Shown: positions 50,964 to 60,980 of the stretch, in pieces
How the letters are laid out: each line of letters opens with the position of its first letter
How positions within the stretch are numbered: the first letter of the stretch is position 1
Origin: Hyaloraphidium curvatum
Taxonomy: Eukaryota > Monoblepharomycota > Hyaloraphidiomycetes > Hyaloraphidiales > Hyaloraphidiaceae
Length of the DNA stretch: 64,000 nt
Direction: 5' to 3'
Assembly: GCA_025558095.1 (NCBI GenBank)
Contig: JAIVFI010000010.1
Location: 682,001 to 746,000 of the forward strand
Notes under the pieces: generated by a model
Told to the model about the DNA's origin: nothing
The model's input: only the letters and a program-made list of their open reading frames with translations
Database searches by the model: none
Program-made: the position numbers and the translations under genes

Positions 50964-53133
50964 ATGCTCCCCGGAGCCCTTGTCGGGCCGTCTGTGCGGT
51001 CTTTACGATGGCACGTTGCTCACTGGACCCCGCTTGTGGTCGCCGGGTCCCGCTCGCCGCGACCGGCGCCCCGGTCTTGGCCCCAACGGCGAGCGCAGTC
51101 CTCGACAGTTCCCGCGCGTTCGGCCACGCCGCAGGCCGAATCCGCGGCCGTCATGGACCTCTATCAGGCCTTTGCCAGCGGCCGATTGTCGCCGCAATAC
51201 GGTCGGACGGCGGACACGGTGTGGAACCTCTACCGCAAGGTGGCCTCGGTTGGATCGGCGCTGGCAAAGGTGGACCCAGGCGCGCTCGAGGAAGTGGCAC
51301 GTTTCCTTTCCGAGGCGGCGCTGGAGAAGCAGAAGCGGCTGAAGGATGCGCCCAAGGGGGACCGTATCAGGGAACGGGACGTTGCCGCGCAGGAACTGGA
51401 CCTGGCGGCCGGCAGGCTGAAGCAGCTCGTGGAGGACGCCAGCCGGGCCGGAGTCGCCGTGTCGCCCAAGATTGTGACGCGTTTCTTGAAGGCGGTGGAG
51501 CCCTCCTTGACGTGAGTAGTCTGCCGTCACGGTTCCGTGGTCAATCGTTCGCTCACTTCGGAGCAGAACATACCAAAGGTGCTGGGATGCCGCGACTTTT
51601 CTGGATGATCTTGGGATCGAGCTCAATGCTTATCACCTGGCGTCGTTGCTCCATGTGGTTGCCCAGTCCGGCAACTACACCGCCTTCCTGGCGCTGCTGC
51701 ACGAGCTGGGCGCCGACGAAGGCCGAATCGTGCCGGACGCGCCCCTCGTCAACCTTTTCCTGGGCGCGATCACGCAGGGACGGCCGGGCAGGGCCGAGAA
51801 CTTGGAGGACTACCCGACGGGGCCGTCGTTCGTGGCCGATCTGCGGATTCCCAAGTGGATCTGGATGCTCGATCGGGGCCGGTACGGAGACGTCAAGCTC
51901 GGCGACGGGGAGAAGTTGCCCATCGAGGATGCCAAGGATCCCGCGGAGGCGCTCTCGGCCTATCTGGAGGAGGCTCCGACGTTGTCTATCGCGGACCTGT
52001 GCGCTCCGCCGACCGAGCTGGGCAGCGTGACGTCGGTCGAGAAGGCATTGCAGCTTCTCCGGCTGGTCCTTGCTTCTCACCAGAACGGAAACGCCGAGGT
52101 GCTTACGAGCTACGTGCTGACCAGCTTCGTCGAGGTGTTTCTTCGGGGTCTCCATCCGCGGCTGGCCGGCGCGACCGTGAAGCTTCTGGCCGAAGAGCCT
52201 TACAACGTTCGACCCACGAATGCGATGTTCCTCCTCCTGATCGACGACGCCGGCAAGCGGGGCGACGCCGCGGTCTTGACCTCCCTGTTGGACTTTGTCG
52301 CCGAGCTCGGCGTCGAGCAGGACATCCAGCTCGTGACGGCCACCATGGCGGCGTTTGCCAGGATGGGCAAGACGCGCGAGGCCGCGGCACTCTGGCGTTC
52401 CCTGCCCCGGCTCAACCTCGTCCCGAACGCGATGACCATCTCGGCCTACATCGACATCCGGTTCGGCCCTGCGGCGGGGCAGGTGCCCGACCCGATCGGC
52501 TTTCTCGACGAGCTGCGGTACCTGGGGTACTCGCTCACCGTGCACAACTACACGAAGCTGCTGGCGTTCTTTGCCAAGCGTGGGGACGTCCGGGCCGCGG
52601 ACGCGATCTGGAACCACATGCTGGATGCCGGCGTCGAGCCCGATGGAGTGGCGTTGGCCGCGGTGCTGAACGTCTATTCGAAGCTTCCGCAGGTCGGGCG
52701 TATGATGGAGATTGCGGGGTCGGTTCCGAAGGAGGCCCTCTCGAGCTCCTCCGTTTGGGCCTTCATGGTCCAGGGCCTGGTGCGGACGCACAAGACGCTT
52801 CGGATTCCCGCGAGTGCCAGGGCTGCGGAGGCTCTTTGCGAGGCCGTCGTCCGCGGCCGGACGCTGTCTGCTTCGGATCTGCCGGAGCAGTATCGCGCCA
52901 TGCCCCTGGTCGGCATCGCGCCGCCCCTGCCGGACACCGTCTTCTTCGTCGCCGTTCACATGTTTCTGAGGACGGTGCCGGCGGGGAACGCGATGCTGTT
53001 GGGAGCTTTGCGCGCTTTCCTGGTGGGGAGCGGCGTCAGCGCTGCCAAGGACGCGAGCCTGAACGAGCTCCACGATCTTCTGGTCGTGGATACCAGACGG
53101 ACCAGGAAGAGAAGGGATCGAGAAAGATCGTAG
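50964..53133 (+). CDS. PPR protein, likely mitochondrial
   Basis: Exons 50964..51511 and 51579..53133, 700 residues. The N-terminus is Arg/Ser-rich without acids (MLPGALVGPSVRSLRWHVAH), a mitochondrial presequence pattern. Several PPR-like units follow, the clearest YTKLLAFFAKRGDVRAADAI with WNHMLDAGVEPDGVALAAVL, and VTATMAAFARMGKTREAAAL. Intron 51512-51578 (GTGAGT...CAAAG) joins EPSLT to CWDAATFLDDLGI; without it the frame stops at 51515. A role in mitochondrial RNA processing or translation is expected from the family. Lys/Arg-rich C-termin­us (TRRTRKRRDRERS). Confidence 0.82.
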
Positions 53134-53243
53134 CTGTAGCTCGCTCGTTGATGAACGGATGAGACTGTCACGAAGCAGTTCGCAAGAGCGGCCGCCTCCG
53201 CCTCCAACGCGTCCTCTGAGCCCGCCGAAAACTTTCCAACGCG

Positions 53244-54680
53244 ATGGCGGACGCGAACGCTCCTCCGCCGCCAAAGTACCGTCCTCCGCCGAGGGCGCCT
53301 ACAGCCGAGGAGCTAAAGGCCGCGAACCCGTTCGCCGCGCCGCCGGGCCCTCCTCCGGGCGCTGCGACTGCCAACGTTTCCTCGCCGCCTCCGCCGCGGC
53401 CCGCGGCCCCTCCCGCGGCGAATCCCGCGCCTGCCCCCGCGTATAGGCCGCCGCCGGGTCCGCCGCCATCGCAGGCGCGCCCGCCGACCACGTATGCGCC
53501 CCCGCCGAGACCGCCGCCCGCTGTGCCCTTCGCGGCACCTCCAGGGCCCCTTCCCGCCCTTGCCGCTGCCCCTCCCGCGGCACCTGCCGTCTATGGATCG
53601 TATCCTTCGCCTTACACCGTCGCAGTCCCGCACCCGTACGCGGCAGTGGCCCCTGGACCGGTGGCGCGCACGCCGATTCCTCCGCTGGAGCAGAACCCCT
53701 ACATCTACCGATCGATGCAGCTCCGCGGGCCCGTGTCTGGCGCTCGCCCGCCCCGGAAAGTGTGCCTGTACATCGGCATCTGCTACTTCAACGGTCGGAG
53801 GCCCCTCAAGGGCTGCATCAACGACGTTTCGGCCATGAGGACCTTCCTGTCCCAGACGTACGGCTTCCCGGCGACGGAGCCCGACTGCCTCTTCCTTGCC
53901 GACTCGGCTCCGGATCCAATGTACCAGCCGACGCGCACCAACATCCTCTGGGCGATGCAGTGGCTCATACACGGTTCCCAAAAGGGCGATTCGCTGATTC
54001 TTCACTTCTCCGGGCACGGTGGCCGGCAAAAGACCGAGGACTACGCCGACGAGCCCGACGGCTACGACGAGACCATCCTCCCTGTCGACCACCTGGTCTC
54101 GGGCGAGATCCTGGACAACGAAATGAACGAGCTGCTCGTCCAGGCCGCTCCGGCCGGCGTCAAGCTCACGGCCATCTTCGACGCCTGCCACTCGGGGTCC
54201 ATACTGGACCTCATGTACGTCCACGACTTTGACGCCGCCGCGGACGAACAGCGCGCGGTCGGGGCCGCGGCAGTCAACACCGCGATCGGGGACCAGATCA
54301 AGGACTCGGCGCCGTACCGGCCGCCTCCCGCTCCGGGATCGACGGCTCCTGCCCAAACTGGCGGCAACGGCGTGCCCCACGTGACGGCCACCCTGGCTTC
54401 CTTCTCCAACAAGGCCCCAGCCTCGCCGACCACCTCCATCACCTGCTTCTCAGCCTCGACGGACTACCAGGAATCGGCCGACACCTGGCTCATCGGCATC
54501 CCCAGCGGTGCCCTGAGCCTGGCCTTCATCTCGGTGCTGGTCGAGGACCCGAGGGGAATGACCTACGCGGAGCTGTTCTGGAGGATCAGGAACTGGCTGG
54601 CCGAAAGGGGTAAGCAGCAGACGGCCATGATCAGCACGTCGGGTTGGAGGGACTTGAACGCGGAGATCTTCAGCCTCTAG
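53244..54680 (+). CDS. MCA1: Type I metacaspase
   Basis: Single exon, 478 residues. N-terminal ~165 residues are Pro/Ala-rich (prodomain typical of fungal metacaspases, with repeated PPPxxP), then the caspase-like p20 region starting KVCLYIGICYF, with CINDVSAMRTFL, catalytic His in LHFSGHGGRQ and catalytic Cys in FDACHSGSILDL. The p10 part ends GWRDLNAEIFSL. Metacaspases cut after Arg/Lys, need Ca2+ and act in protein quality control and stress-linked cell death. No truncation seen. The ADGF-like gene follows 101 bp downstream on the same strand. Confidence 0.96.
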   Translation: MADANAPPPPKYRPPPRAPTAEELKAANPFAAPPGPPPGAATANVSSPPPPRPAAPPAANPAPAPAYRPPPGPPPSQARPPTTYAPPPRPPPAVPFAAPPGPLPALAAAPPAAPAVYGSYPSPYTVAVPHPYAAVAPGPVARTPIPPLEQNPYIYRSMQLRGPVSGARPPRKVCLYIGICYFNGRRPLKGCINDVSAMRTFLSQTYGFPATEPDCLFLADSAPDPMYQPTRTNILWAMQWLIHGSQKGDSLILHFSGHGGRQKTEDYADEPDGYDETILPVDHLVSGEILDNEMNELLVQAAPAGVKLTAIFDACHSGSILDLMYVHDFDAAADEQRAVGAAAVNTAIGDQIKDSAPYRPPPAPGSTAPAQTGGNGVPHVTATLASFSNKAPASPTTSITCFSASTDYQESADTWLIGIPSGALSLAFISVLVEDPRGMTYAELFWRIRNWLAERGKQQTAMISTSGWRDLNAEIFSL

Positions 54681-54781
54681 ATTGTAGCGGAGATGGGAAC
54701 TATTTGCTGCCCGGGCCGAGCTTCGTGTTGAGCGGTCGATCTCGCCCCTCGCCACCGGAACCTCCTAATCTCGGAGCGCCA

Positions 54782-56257
54782 ATGACGCCCGTAGAACAGA
54801 AAGCCCACGCGATCCTGTCGAATCTCCGCAGCCTCGACCTCGCCCACCTCCTCGATGGCGGCTCGGGCGCGCTCCCGCCCCACGCCGCCCTCCTCCCGTG
54901 CGCCGCGTCCTCCCCTCTCCTCCGCCTCCTCCGCGCGATGCCGAAAGGAGCGGTGCTCCACGCCCACGGGGATTCCGTGCTTCCCGCCGACTGGGTCGTG
55001 AGGGAAGCGACGTACGACGAGCGGTGCCATTGGCGGTGGACGGAAGCGCTGGCGGGCGGCAAGAGGCCCGAGTTTCGGTTCCTCGCGGGGCCGGTGGAGG
55101 GGTGGGAGCGTGTCCAGGACGCGCGGAGGCGCTGCGAGCGAGGCGCCGACGCGTTCGATGCCGAGCTGGGGGAGCACTTGGTCCTGCCGGGGGATGCGGA
55201 GGAGCTCGCGGTGCTGCGCGGATCCGGGGAGCTCTGGCCCAGGTTCTCCGACTGCTTCCTCATCATGGACGGGCTCTTTTCCCACCTGCCGTTCTTTCGA
55301 CGCTACTTACGGAAGCTGTTTGAGGAGTTTTACGCGGAGGGAGCAAGGCACGTCGAGCTGCGGCTTGTTCCGTTCGTACCGTACGACGTCGACGACCTTG
55401 CCGGATCCCCGCCGTGGACGTTTCGCGATGCCTTGGATGCGGTCGCGGACGTCGAGCTAGACTTCCGAGCGTCGCTGCCTGCCGGATCGCACTTCTCGGC
55501 GAGGGTCATCTACTGCTGCTTGCGGCATTTCACACCCAGTCAAATGCGCAATCATCTGGAAACGGCGCACGAGCTGTCTTCCGCGCGCCTCGGATTGGTC
55601 GGGTTCGACATCATCGGAACTGAACTTCCAGCTCCGGGCCGTCACTCCTCGCTCCGCGACTATCTGCCAGCGCTCGAATCCGGCTTCCCGGCCGGCACAT
55701 CAGCTCTGCAACCGATGCTGCATGTTGGGCAGGCTCTGCCCCCATATCTGCCTGATGAGGCCTCGGAAAACATCTCGCTCGCCCTCCGGCTCGTTCCCCG
55801 CGGATTGGGCCGCCTTTCCCACTGCACCGCTCTTCCCTTCCACAAGGATCTGCCCTCCTTGCTATCCAGCTTCTCGGATTCCGGCATCGCCGTCGAGGTC
55901 CAACCCGTCTCGAACCACGTGCTCCTCGGGGCGCCCCTCGTCCCGGGCGCGGGCCACCTGCCGCTCCTCCTCCGCAGGGGTGTACCCGTGGTTCTCGGGC
56001 CCGACGATCCGGCGATCTGGCGCGTACCGTTCGGGGTGCTGGCCACGTGGGACTGGTTCGTCGCCGTGCTGCTCCAATGGGAATCGATCGGCCTCGATGG
56101 CCTGAAGAGGATGGTGATGGATTCGGTCCGATTCGCCTGCGTGACCGAGGAGGAAAGAGCAACTTTGGGTGGTTCGGTCGAGGAAGAGTGGGCTGCGTGG
56201 GTGCACATGGTCGCCAAACTTGACGATGCGGACGACGAATCGCAGCAGACAAAGTGA
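54782..56257 (+). CDS. ADGF/ADA2-like adenosine deaminase family, altered active site
   Basis: Single exon, 491 residues from ATG 54782. Matches the adenosine-deaminase-related growth factor (CECR1/ADA2) family: AMPKGAVLHAHGDS (metal HxH), long N-terminal domain with DCFLIMDGLFSHLPFFRRYL, GFDIIGTE, VEVQPVSNHVLL and VLGPDDPAIW. Expected HAGE reads HVGQ in MLHVGQALP, replacing the catalytic Glu with Gln. The RIGHG site reads GRLSHC, keeping the His, and the metal-binding Asp of the usual SSDDP is kept as GPDDP. It may therefore be weak or inactive. Unlike secreted ADGFs, no signal peptide is evident. Converges on a P450 gene 55 bp away. Confidence 0.85.
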   Translation: MTPVEQKAHAILSNLRSLDLAHLLDGGSGALPPHAALLPCAASSPLLRLLRAMPKGAVLHAHGDSVLPADWVVREATYDERCHWRWTEALAGGKRPEFRFLAGPVEGWERVQDARRRCERGADAFDAELGEHLVLPGDAEELAVLRGSGELWPRFSDCFLIMDGLFSHLPFFRRYLRKLFEEFYAEGARHVELRLVPFVPYDVDDLAGSPPWTFRDALDAVADVELDFRASLPAGSHFSARVIYCCLRHFTPSQMRNHLETAHELSSARLGLVGFDIIGTELPAPGRHSSLRDYLPALESGFPAGTSALQPMLHVGQALPPYLPDEASENISLALRLVPRGLGRLSHCTALPFHKDLPSLLSSFSDSGIAVEVQPVSNHVLLGAPLVPGAGHLPLLLRRGVPVVLGPDDPAIWRVPFGVLATWDWFVAVLLQWESIGLDGLKRMVMDSVRFACVTEEERATLGGSVEEEWAAWVHMVAKLDDADDESQQTK

Positions 56258-56312
56258 ATGCCAAGATTCATTCCAAAATGAGGCAACTGTACATTCTATA
56301 GACAAAGCATGC

Positions 56313-58329
56313 TCACGCCTTCACTTTGTTCACGCGGAAGTCCATGCTTTCCCGCACGCAAAGCGTCAGCGCGAACCCGTACCGGCCTTCCCGCTTCGCC
56401 GGGTCGGCGTCGAACTTGCCCCACTTCTCGGGCTGGTCCTCGTTGACCAGCTGGAGAGAGAAACGCCGGATGATCTGGGCCATGAAGGTCATGGCCTCCT
56501 GCGTCGCCATGTTCATCCCCAGGCAGATCCGCGGGCCGGCCTTGAACACGGGCCACTTGTACTGGTTCTCCTTCTTCAGGTTGCCGAACTGGTCGATCCA
56601 GCGCTCCGGCTTGAACTCCTCCGCGTCGGGGCCCCAGATGTTCTTCAGGCGGCCCATGACCCAGGGCGAGTACTGGATGCGGTCGCCGGCGTAGACCTTG
56701 ATGCCGGAGCCACTGAGGACGGCGTCTTTGGTGGCGGTGAGGAGGTTGCCGGGGACGTTCTGCGCGGACCGAGTCAGATCACGAAGCAAAGGATCCCGTT
56801 CGAGAAGAACTCACAGCGTAGAGGCGCAGAGTCTCGTTGAACACAGCGTTGGTGTATTTGAGCTCCTTCAAAGTCTCGTAGGTCGGCTCCTTGTCGCCAA
56901 GCACCGAGACCAGCTCCTCGCGGACCTTGCGCTCGACCTCGGGGTGGTTCGCGAGGCAGTAGAAGAGCCAGGTGAGAGTCTGCGCGGTGGTGTCGCGGCC
57001 GGCAATGACGATGTTGGCGACGAAGTCACGGAGCTCGTCGTCCGGGGGAAGACCGCCCTCGAAGTTCTTGGTGACCATGAAGTAGTCCTGCGTACGGAGC
57101 GGGAGCGAAATCGTGAGCGACTGCCCCACTCGACAGATCTCCGAACGGCCGGAACGCACCAGCATGTCCTTCTGCTTGTGCTCGCCCTTTGCGATAGCGG
57201 CCTTCTTCTGTGCGATGATGCCGTCGGCGACACGGCGCATAACCTCCTGGGACTTTCGGAGCTTGGCGTTCTCGCCCGAAAGACGCTCGGTAACCGGCCA
57301 GAAGGGGTTCACGGTGCGCTTGGACACGAGCATGTTCTGCAGTCGCGCGATCAGGCCTTGTGGGACCGACAGCGTTGATCCAACTCACGACGAAGTCGAA
57401 GCTCTCCATGTACTCAACATCGGGGAGTGAGTACTTGCCGTTCTTGATCACGGGCTCCTGCGAGATGCAGCCAAAGTCCGTCCCCATGGCCAGACGTCCG
57501 AACGAATCCAGGGTGCAGCGGAGCAGCAGGTCCTGGAGATCGACCGTGGCGTTGGCGTCGGAGGCCTTCTGGAGGTGGTCGCAGAGGTGGTTGACCTCCT
57601 CGATGAAGTCGCCGCTGAAGACATCGCGGAAGTTCTTGACGTTGAACACGTGCGAGGCCGTCTTGCGCTGCGCGTGCCACCGTTCACCGTCCTGGTGCGC
57701 ACGATCACGGTCAGCAGGGCGATTGGCCGTTCGGCATGCTGAGACCCACAGAGTTGAAAATGCCCCGGCCAAGGAAGTCTCCGAGGTTGTGAATGAAGAG
57801 GTCGCCCTTGATGAAGGCGTACGGGTCCCTGGAACGTCGTGTGAGCACGCGCCGCGCTCGGGAAAAGTGATCAAGGTTACCTCAGAACATCCTCGACATC
57901 TGAACGGCGGGGAGCGAAAATGAGCGTCTTGCTTCTCTTCAAAGAGCAGCTCAATCCCACCTTTCGGGTCCGAGACGGTGATGATGTCCAGCGGGCCGAG
58001 CACGGGGTTCCACAGGGTCTGGCGGAACGGCTTGCCCTCGCCGGCGGCGCGGGTCTTGCGCAGGAACTCCTCCAGGCGGTAGGGCTGCGATTTGCCCATG
58101 GCGAACATGTCGCCGACAAGCGGCTTCGCCTCGGAGGACGAAGGGAGGTCGGGGCGGGCGCGGGTCCCGTAGGCTTTGGCGCAGGAGTCAGACGTCGGCC
58201 CTTTGTCGGCGGGGCGGGAAGCTCACCGCGGTCGCTGTACTTGAAGAAGATGTAGGCGACATAGCCGCCGAGAGCGAGGAGAGCGAGGACGGGGAGCGGG
58301 AGCCCGAGAACCGCGTCGATGAGTCCCAT
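56313..58329 (-). CDS. Cytochrome P450, tandem copy 1
   Basis: Eight exons (minus): 58227..58329, 57961..58173, 57881..57899, 57750..57828, 57389..57691, 57160..57336, 56815..57087, 56313..56759; 537 residues. N-terminal membrane anchor (VLGLPLPVLALLALGGYVAY), I-helix AGRDTTA, K-helix ETLR, WGPDAEEFKPERW, haem loop FKAGPRICLG. The sequence type (GRLKNIWGPDAEEFKPERW) resembles fatty-acid or alkane hydroxylases of the CYP52/CYP86-like clan; substrate not proven. Exon 3 is a 19-nt microexon (atgtcgaggatgttctgag) flanked by two introns that copy 2 lacks; the sum of its three exons, 311 nt, equals the single exon of copy 2. Intron 57088-57159 (72 nt) is stop-free and in frame. ER membrane; needs P450 reductase. 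Confidence 0.93.
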
Positions 58330-58656
58330 GACGGCGCAACCGAATCGGGGCTCAGGGACACGTCGGAGGAGCGGCGGAAGAGCAGAGCCGCCGGAAGATG
58401 GAGAGAGAGCTGCTCGAAACGGTGGCCGCGGCCGCTTTAAACCAAAGTGCCGGTGGAAAGCTCCGAACGAAGTGCAGGGTGTTTCACGTTTCTCCGCGCC
58501 TCGGCGGGATTGGCTCACTCACTCGGGGTCCCTTTGACTCAACCGTCTCCCGCTTGCGAAGCAGACCCAGCACACGGCAAAATCGCGCGATCTATAGAGT
58601 CAATCACTCTGCCAACTACACATCCATGATGAAGCCGCCCCGCTCGCCGCGCTCGT
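58330..58656. other. Intergenic region between tandem P450 genes
   Basis: 327 bp between the two P450 copies. It includes the copy 1 promoter (TTTAAA at 58436-58441) and the copy 2 terminator. Otherwise nothing recognised. Confidence 0.45.
58436..58441 (-). promoter_or_regulatory. TATA-like element of P450 copy 1
   Basis: TTTAAA about 107 bp upstream of the copy 1 ATG on the minus strand, flanked by GC-rich DNA. The spacing matches the TATAAA of copy 2 (60715-60720), which argues for a shared, real core promoter. Confidence 0.5.
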
Positions 58657-60609
58657 TCAAGCCTTGGCCTGGTTCACGCGGAAGTCCATGCTGTCCCTGA
58701 CGCACAGCTGGATGGAAGCGGATCAGAATGGTTCCGGTCCAACACGGCAAGCTACCCACCGTCAGCGCGAACCCGTACCGCCCCTCCCGCTTGGCCGGGT
58801 CGACATCAAACTTGCCCCACTTCTCAGGCCGGTCCTCGTTCACGAGCTCCAGCGAGAAGCGCCGCACGATCTGGGCCAAAAAAGTCATGGCTTCCTGCGT
58901 CGCCATGTTCATCCCGAGGCAGATCCGCGGGCCGGCCTTGAACACCGGCCACTTGTACTGGTTCTCCTTGCGCAGGTTGCCCGCCGCGTCGAACCACCGC
59001 TCCGGCTTGAACTCCTCCGCGTCGGGGCCCCAGATGCTCTTGAGCCGGCCCATGATCCAGGGCGAGTACTGCACGCGGTCACCGGCGTAGATCTTGGTGC
59101 CCGAGCCCGACAGGACCGTGTCCCTTGTCGCGGTCATGATGTTGTTGGGCACGTTCTGGATTGGGCGGGTTAGGACGCTAGGGCAAGGAGCCGTCGACGG
59201 AGAGGCTCACGGCGTGGAGTCGGAGGGCCTCGTTGAACACGGCGTTGGTGTACTTGAGCTCCTTCAGGCTCTCGTAGGTGGGCTCCTTGTCGCCCAGCAC
59301 GGTGACCAGTTCCTCACGCAGCTTGCGCTCGACCTCGGGGTGGTTGGCGAGGCAGTAGAACACCCATGTCAGGGTCTGCGCGGTCGTGTCGCGGCCGGCA
59401 ATGACGATGTTGGCGACAAAGTCACGGAGCTCGTCGTCCGGGGGAAGGCCGCCCTCGAAGTTCTTGGTGGCCATGAAGTAGTCCTGCGTACGGAGCGGGA
59501 TGGTGAGCGACTGCCCCACACGACAGATAAACCAAACGGCCGGAACGTACCAGCATGTCCTTCTGCTTGTGCTCGCCCTTGGCGATCGCGGCCTTCTTCT
59601 GCGCGATGATCCCGTCGGCAACCTTCCGCATGACCTCCTGCGACTTGCGGAGCTTGGCGCTCTCGCCCGACAGGCGCTCGGTGACGGGCCACAGGGGGTT
59701 CGAGACGCGCCTCGACACGAGCATGTTCTGCAAAGGGGCTTAGCACTGCTCGTGCTGCGGCGCCGGGCTGAACTCACGACAAAGTCGAAGCTCTCCATGT
59801 ACTCGACGTTGGGGAGCGAGTACCTGCCGTCCTTGATCACGGGCTCCTGGGCGATGCAGCCAAAGTCCGTCCCCATAGCGAGCCGTCCGAACGAGTCCAG
59901 GGTGCAGCGGAGCAGAAGGTCCTGCAGGTCCACCAGCGCACCGGCTTCCGAGGCCCGGTTGAGGTGGTCACACAGCTTCTCGACCTCCTCGATGAAGTCG
60001 CCCGAGAAGACGTCGCGGAAGTTCTTGACGTTGAAGACGTGCGAGGCAGTCTTTCGCTGCGCGTGCCAACGCTCGCCGTCCTGGGAACCGAATGGATAAG
60101 GACAAAGGGTCGGGAAGGCGGATCAGGGAAACTCACGGAGTTGAAGATGCCGTTGCCGAGGAAGTCGCCGAGGTTGTGGAAAAACAGCTCCCCCTTGATG
60201 AAGAGGTACGGGTCCCTCAGCACATCCTCGATGTCCTTGGGGTCCGACACGTTGATGATGTCGAGCGGGCCGAGCGAGGGGTGCGGCACCGTCTGCCTAA
60301 ACACCTTGCCCTCGCCTGCGGCGCGGGTCTTGCGCAGCATCTCCTCGAGACGGTAGGGCTGCATCTTTCCGACCGAAAGCATGTCGCCGAGCAGGGGGAC
60401 GGCAGTGGGGGACGGGGGGAGGTCCGGGCGGGCGCGGGTGCCGATGGCTTGGTTGAGAAGCGCGTCAGTGTCTTGCGTCGCTGTAGTTCGGAGGAAGCGG
60501 GCCTACCCCTGTCACGGTACTTGACGAGCAGGTAGACGAAGTAGCCGCCCATGACGAGCAGGGCGAGGACGGGGAGCGGGAGAGCGAGGACGCTTCCGAG
60601 GAGGCCCAT
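58657..60609 (-). CDS. Cytochrome P450, tandem copy 2
   Basis: Seven exons (minus): 60507..60609, 60137..60447, 59778..60080, 59551..59727, 59211..59483, 58760..59155, 58657..58707; 537 residues, same as copy 1. Same motifs: I-helix AGRDTTA, EALR in the K-helix, PDAEEFKPERW, haem loop FKAGPRICLG. Five introns coincide with copy 1. Copy 2 lacks the two introns flanking the copy 1 microexon, and has one of its own (58708-58759, GTGGGT...CCAG) between GFALT and LCVRDSMDF where copy 1 is uninterrupted. Very high identity indicates recent tandem duplication. Likely fatty-acid or alkane hydroxylase, ER membrane. The C-terminus reads RVNQAKA. Confidence 0.93.
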
Positions 60610-60980
60610 GGTTGAAGCGAAGGGGAGGGCGGGCTGCAGTAGAACGGGGTTGCCAAAGAGGCTCGTCGAGGCGATGTCGAAGTGCGCGGAGCAGTGCCGG
60701 AGCCATGACGGAGCTTTATAGCAAGAATCGGGGGTCGGGGCTTGGAGTCGGGCATTCCGTGGGGGACGTTCGGTTTTCCCGCGGGCCAATCCCTACGGCT
60801 CACTCACTCGCCAACGCCACGGATAGGGGGCGGCCAGCAACTAGCAAGCACGTGAATTCAAGAGAAACGAATAGAAGACGCTTTCGCGCTTTCTAGTGTC
60901 CTCACAGACGGGCACCTCAACACGTGACACAATAGAATGTTCGATCTTCCCACTGCCTCTATCACGCCCGCCCACGCGCC
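60610..60980. other. Divergent intergenic region
   Basis: 371 bp between P450 copy 2 (minus) and member 2 of the polytopic family (plus). Contains TATAAA at 60715-60720 (minus). Nothing else recognised. Confidence 0.45.
60715..60720 (-). promoter_or_regulatory. TATA box of P450 copy 2
   Basis: GCTATAAAGC on the minus strand, with TATAAA about 106-111 bp upstream of the ATG, at the same distance as the TTTAAA of copy 1. Confidence 0.6.

Noticed and set aside
51553-53274. 573-codon frame on the minus strand
   Set aside because: Antisense to the second exon of the PPR gene, no motif, Arg/His-rich throughout.
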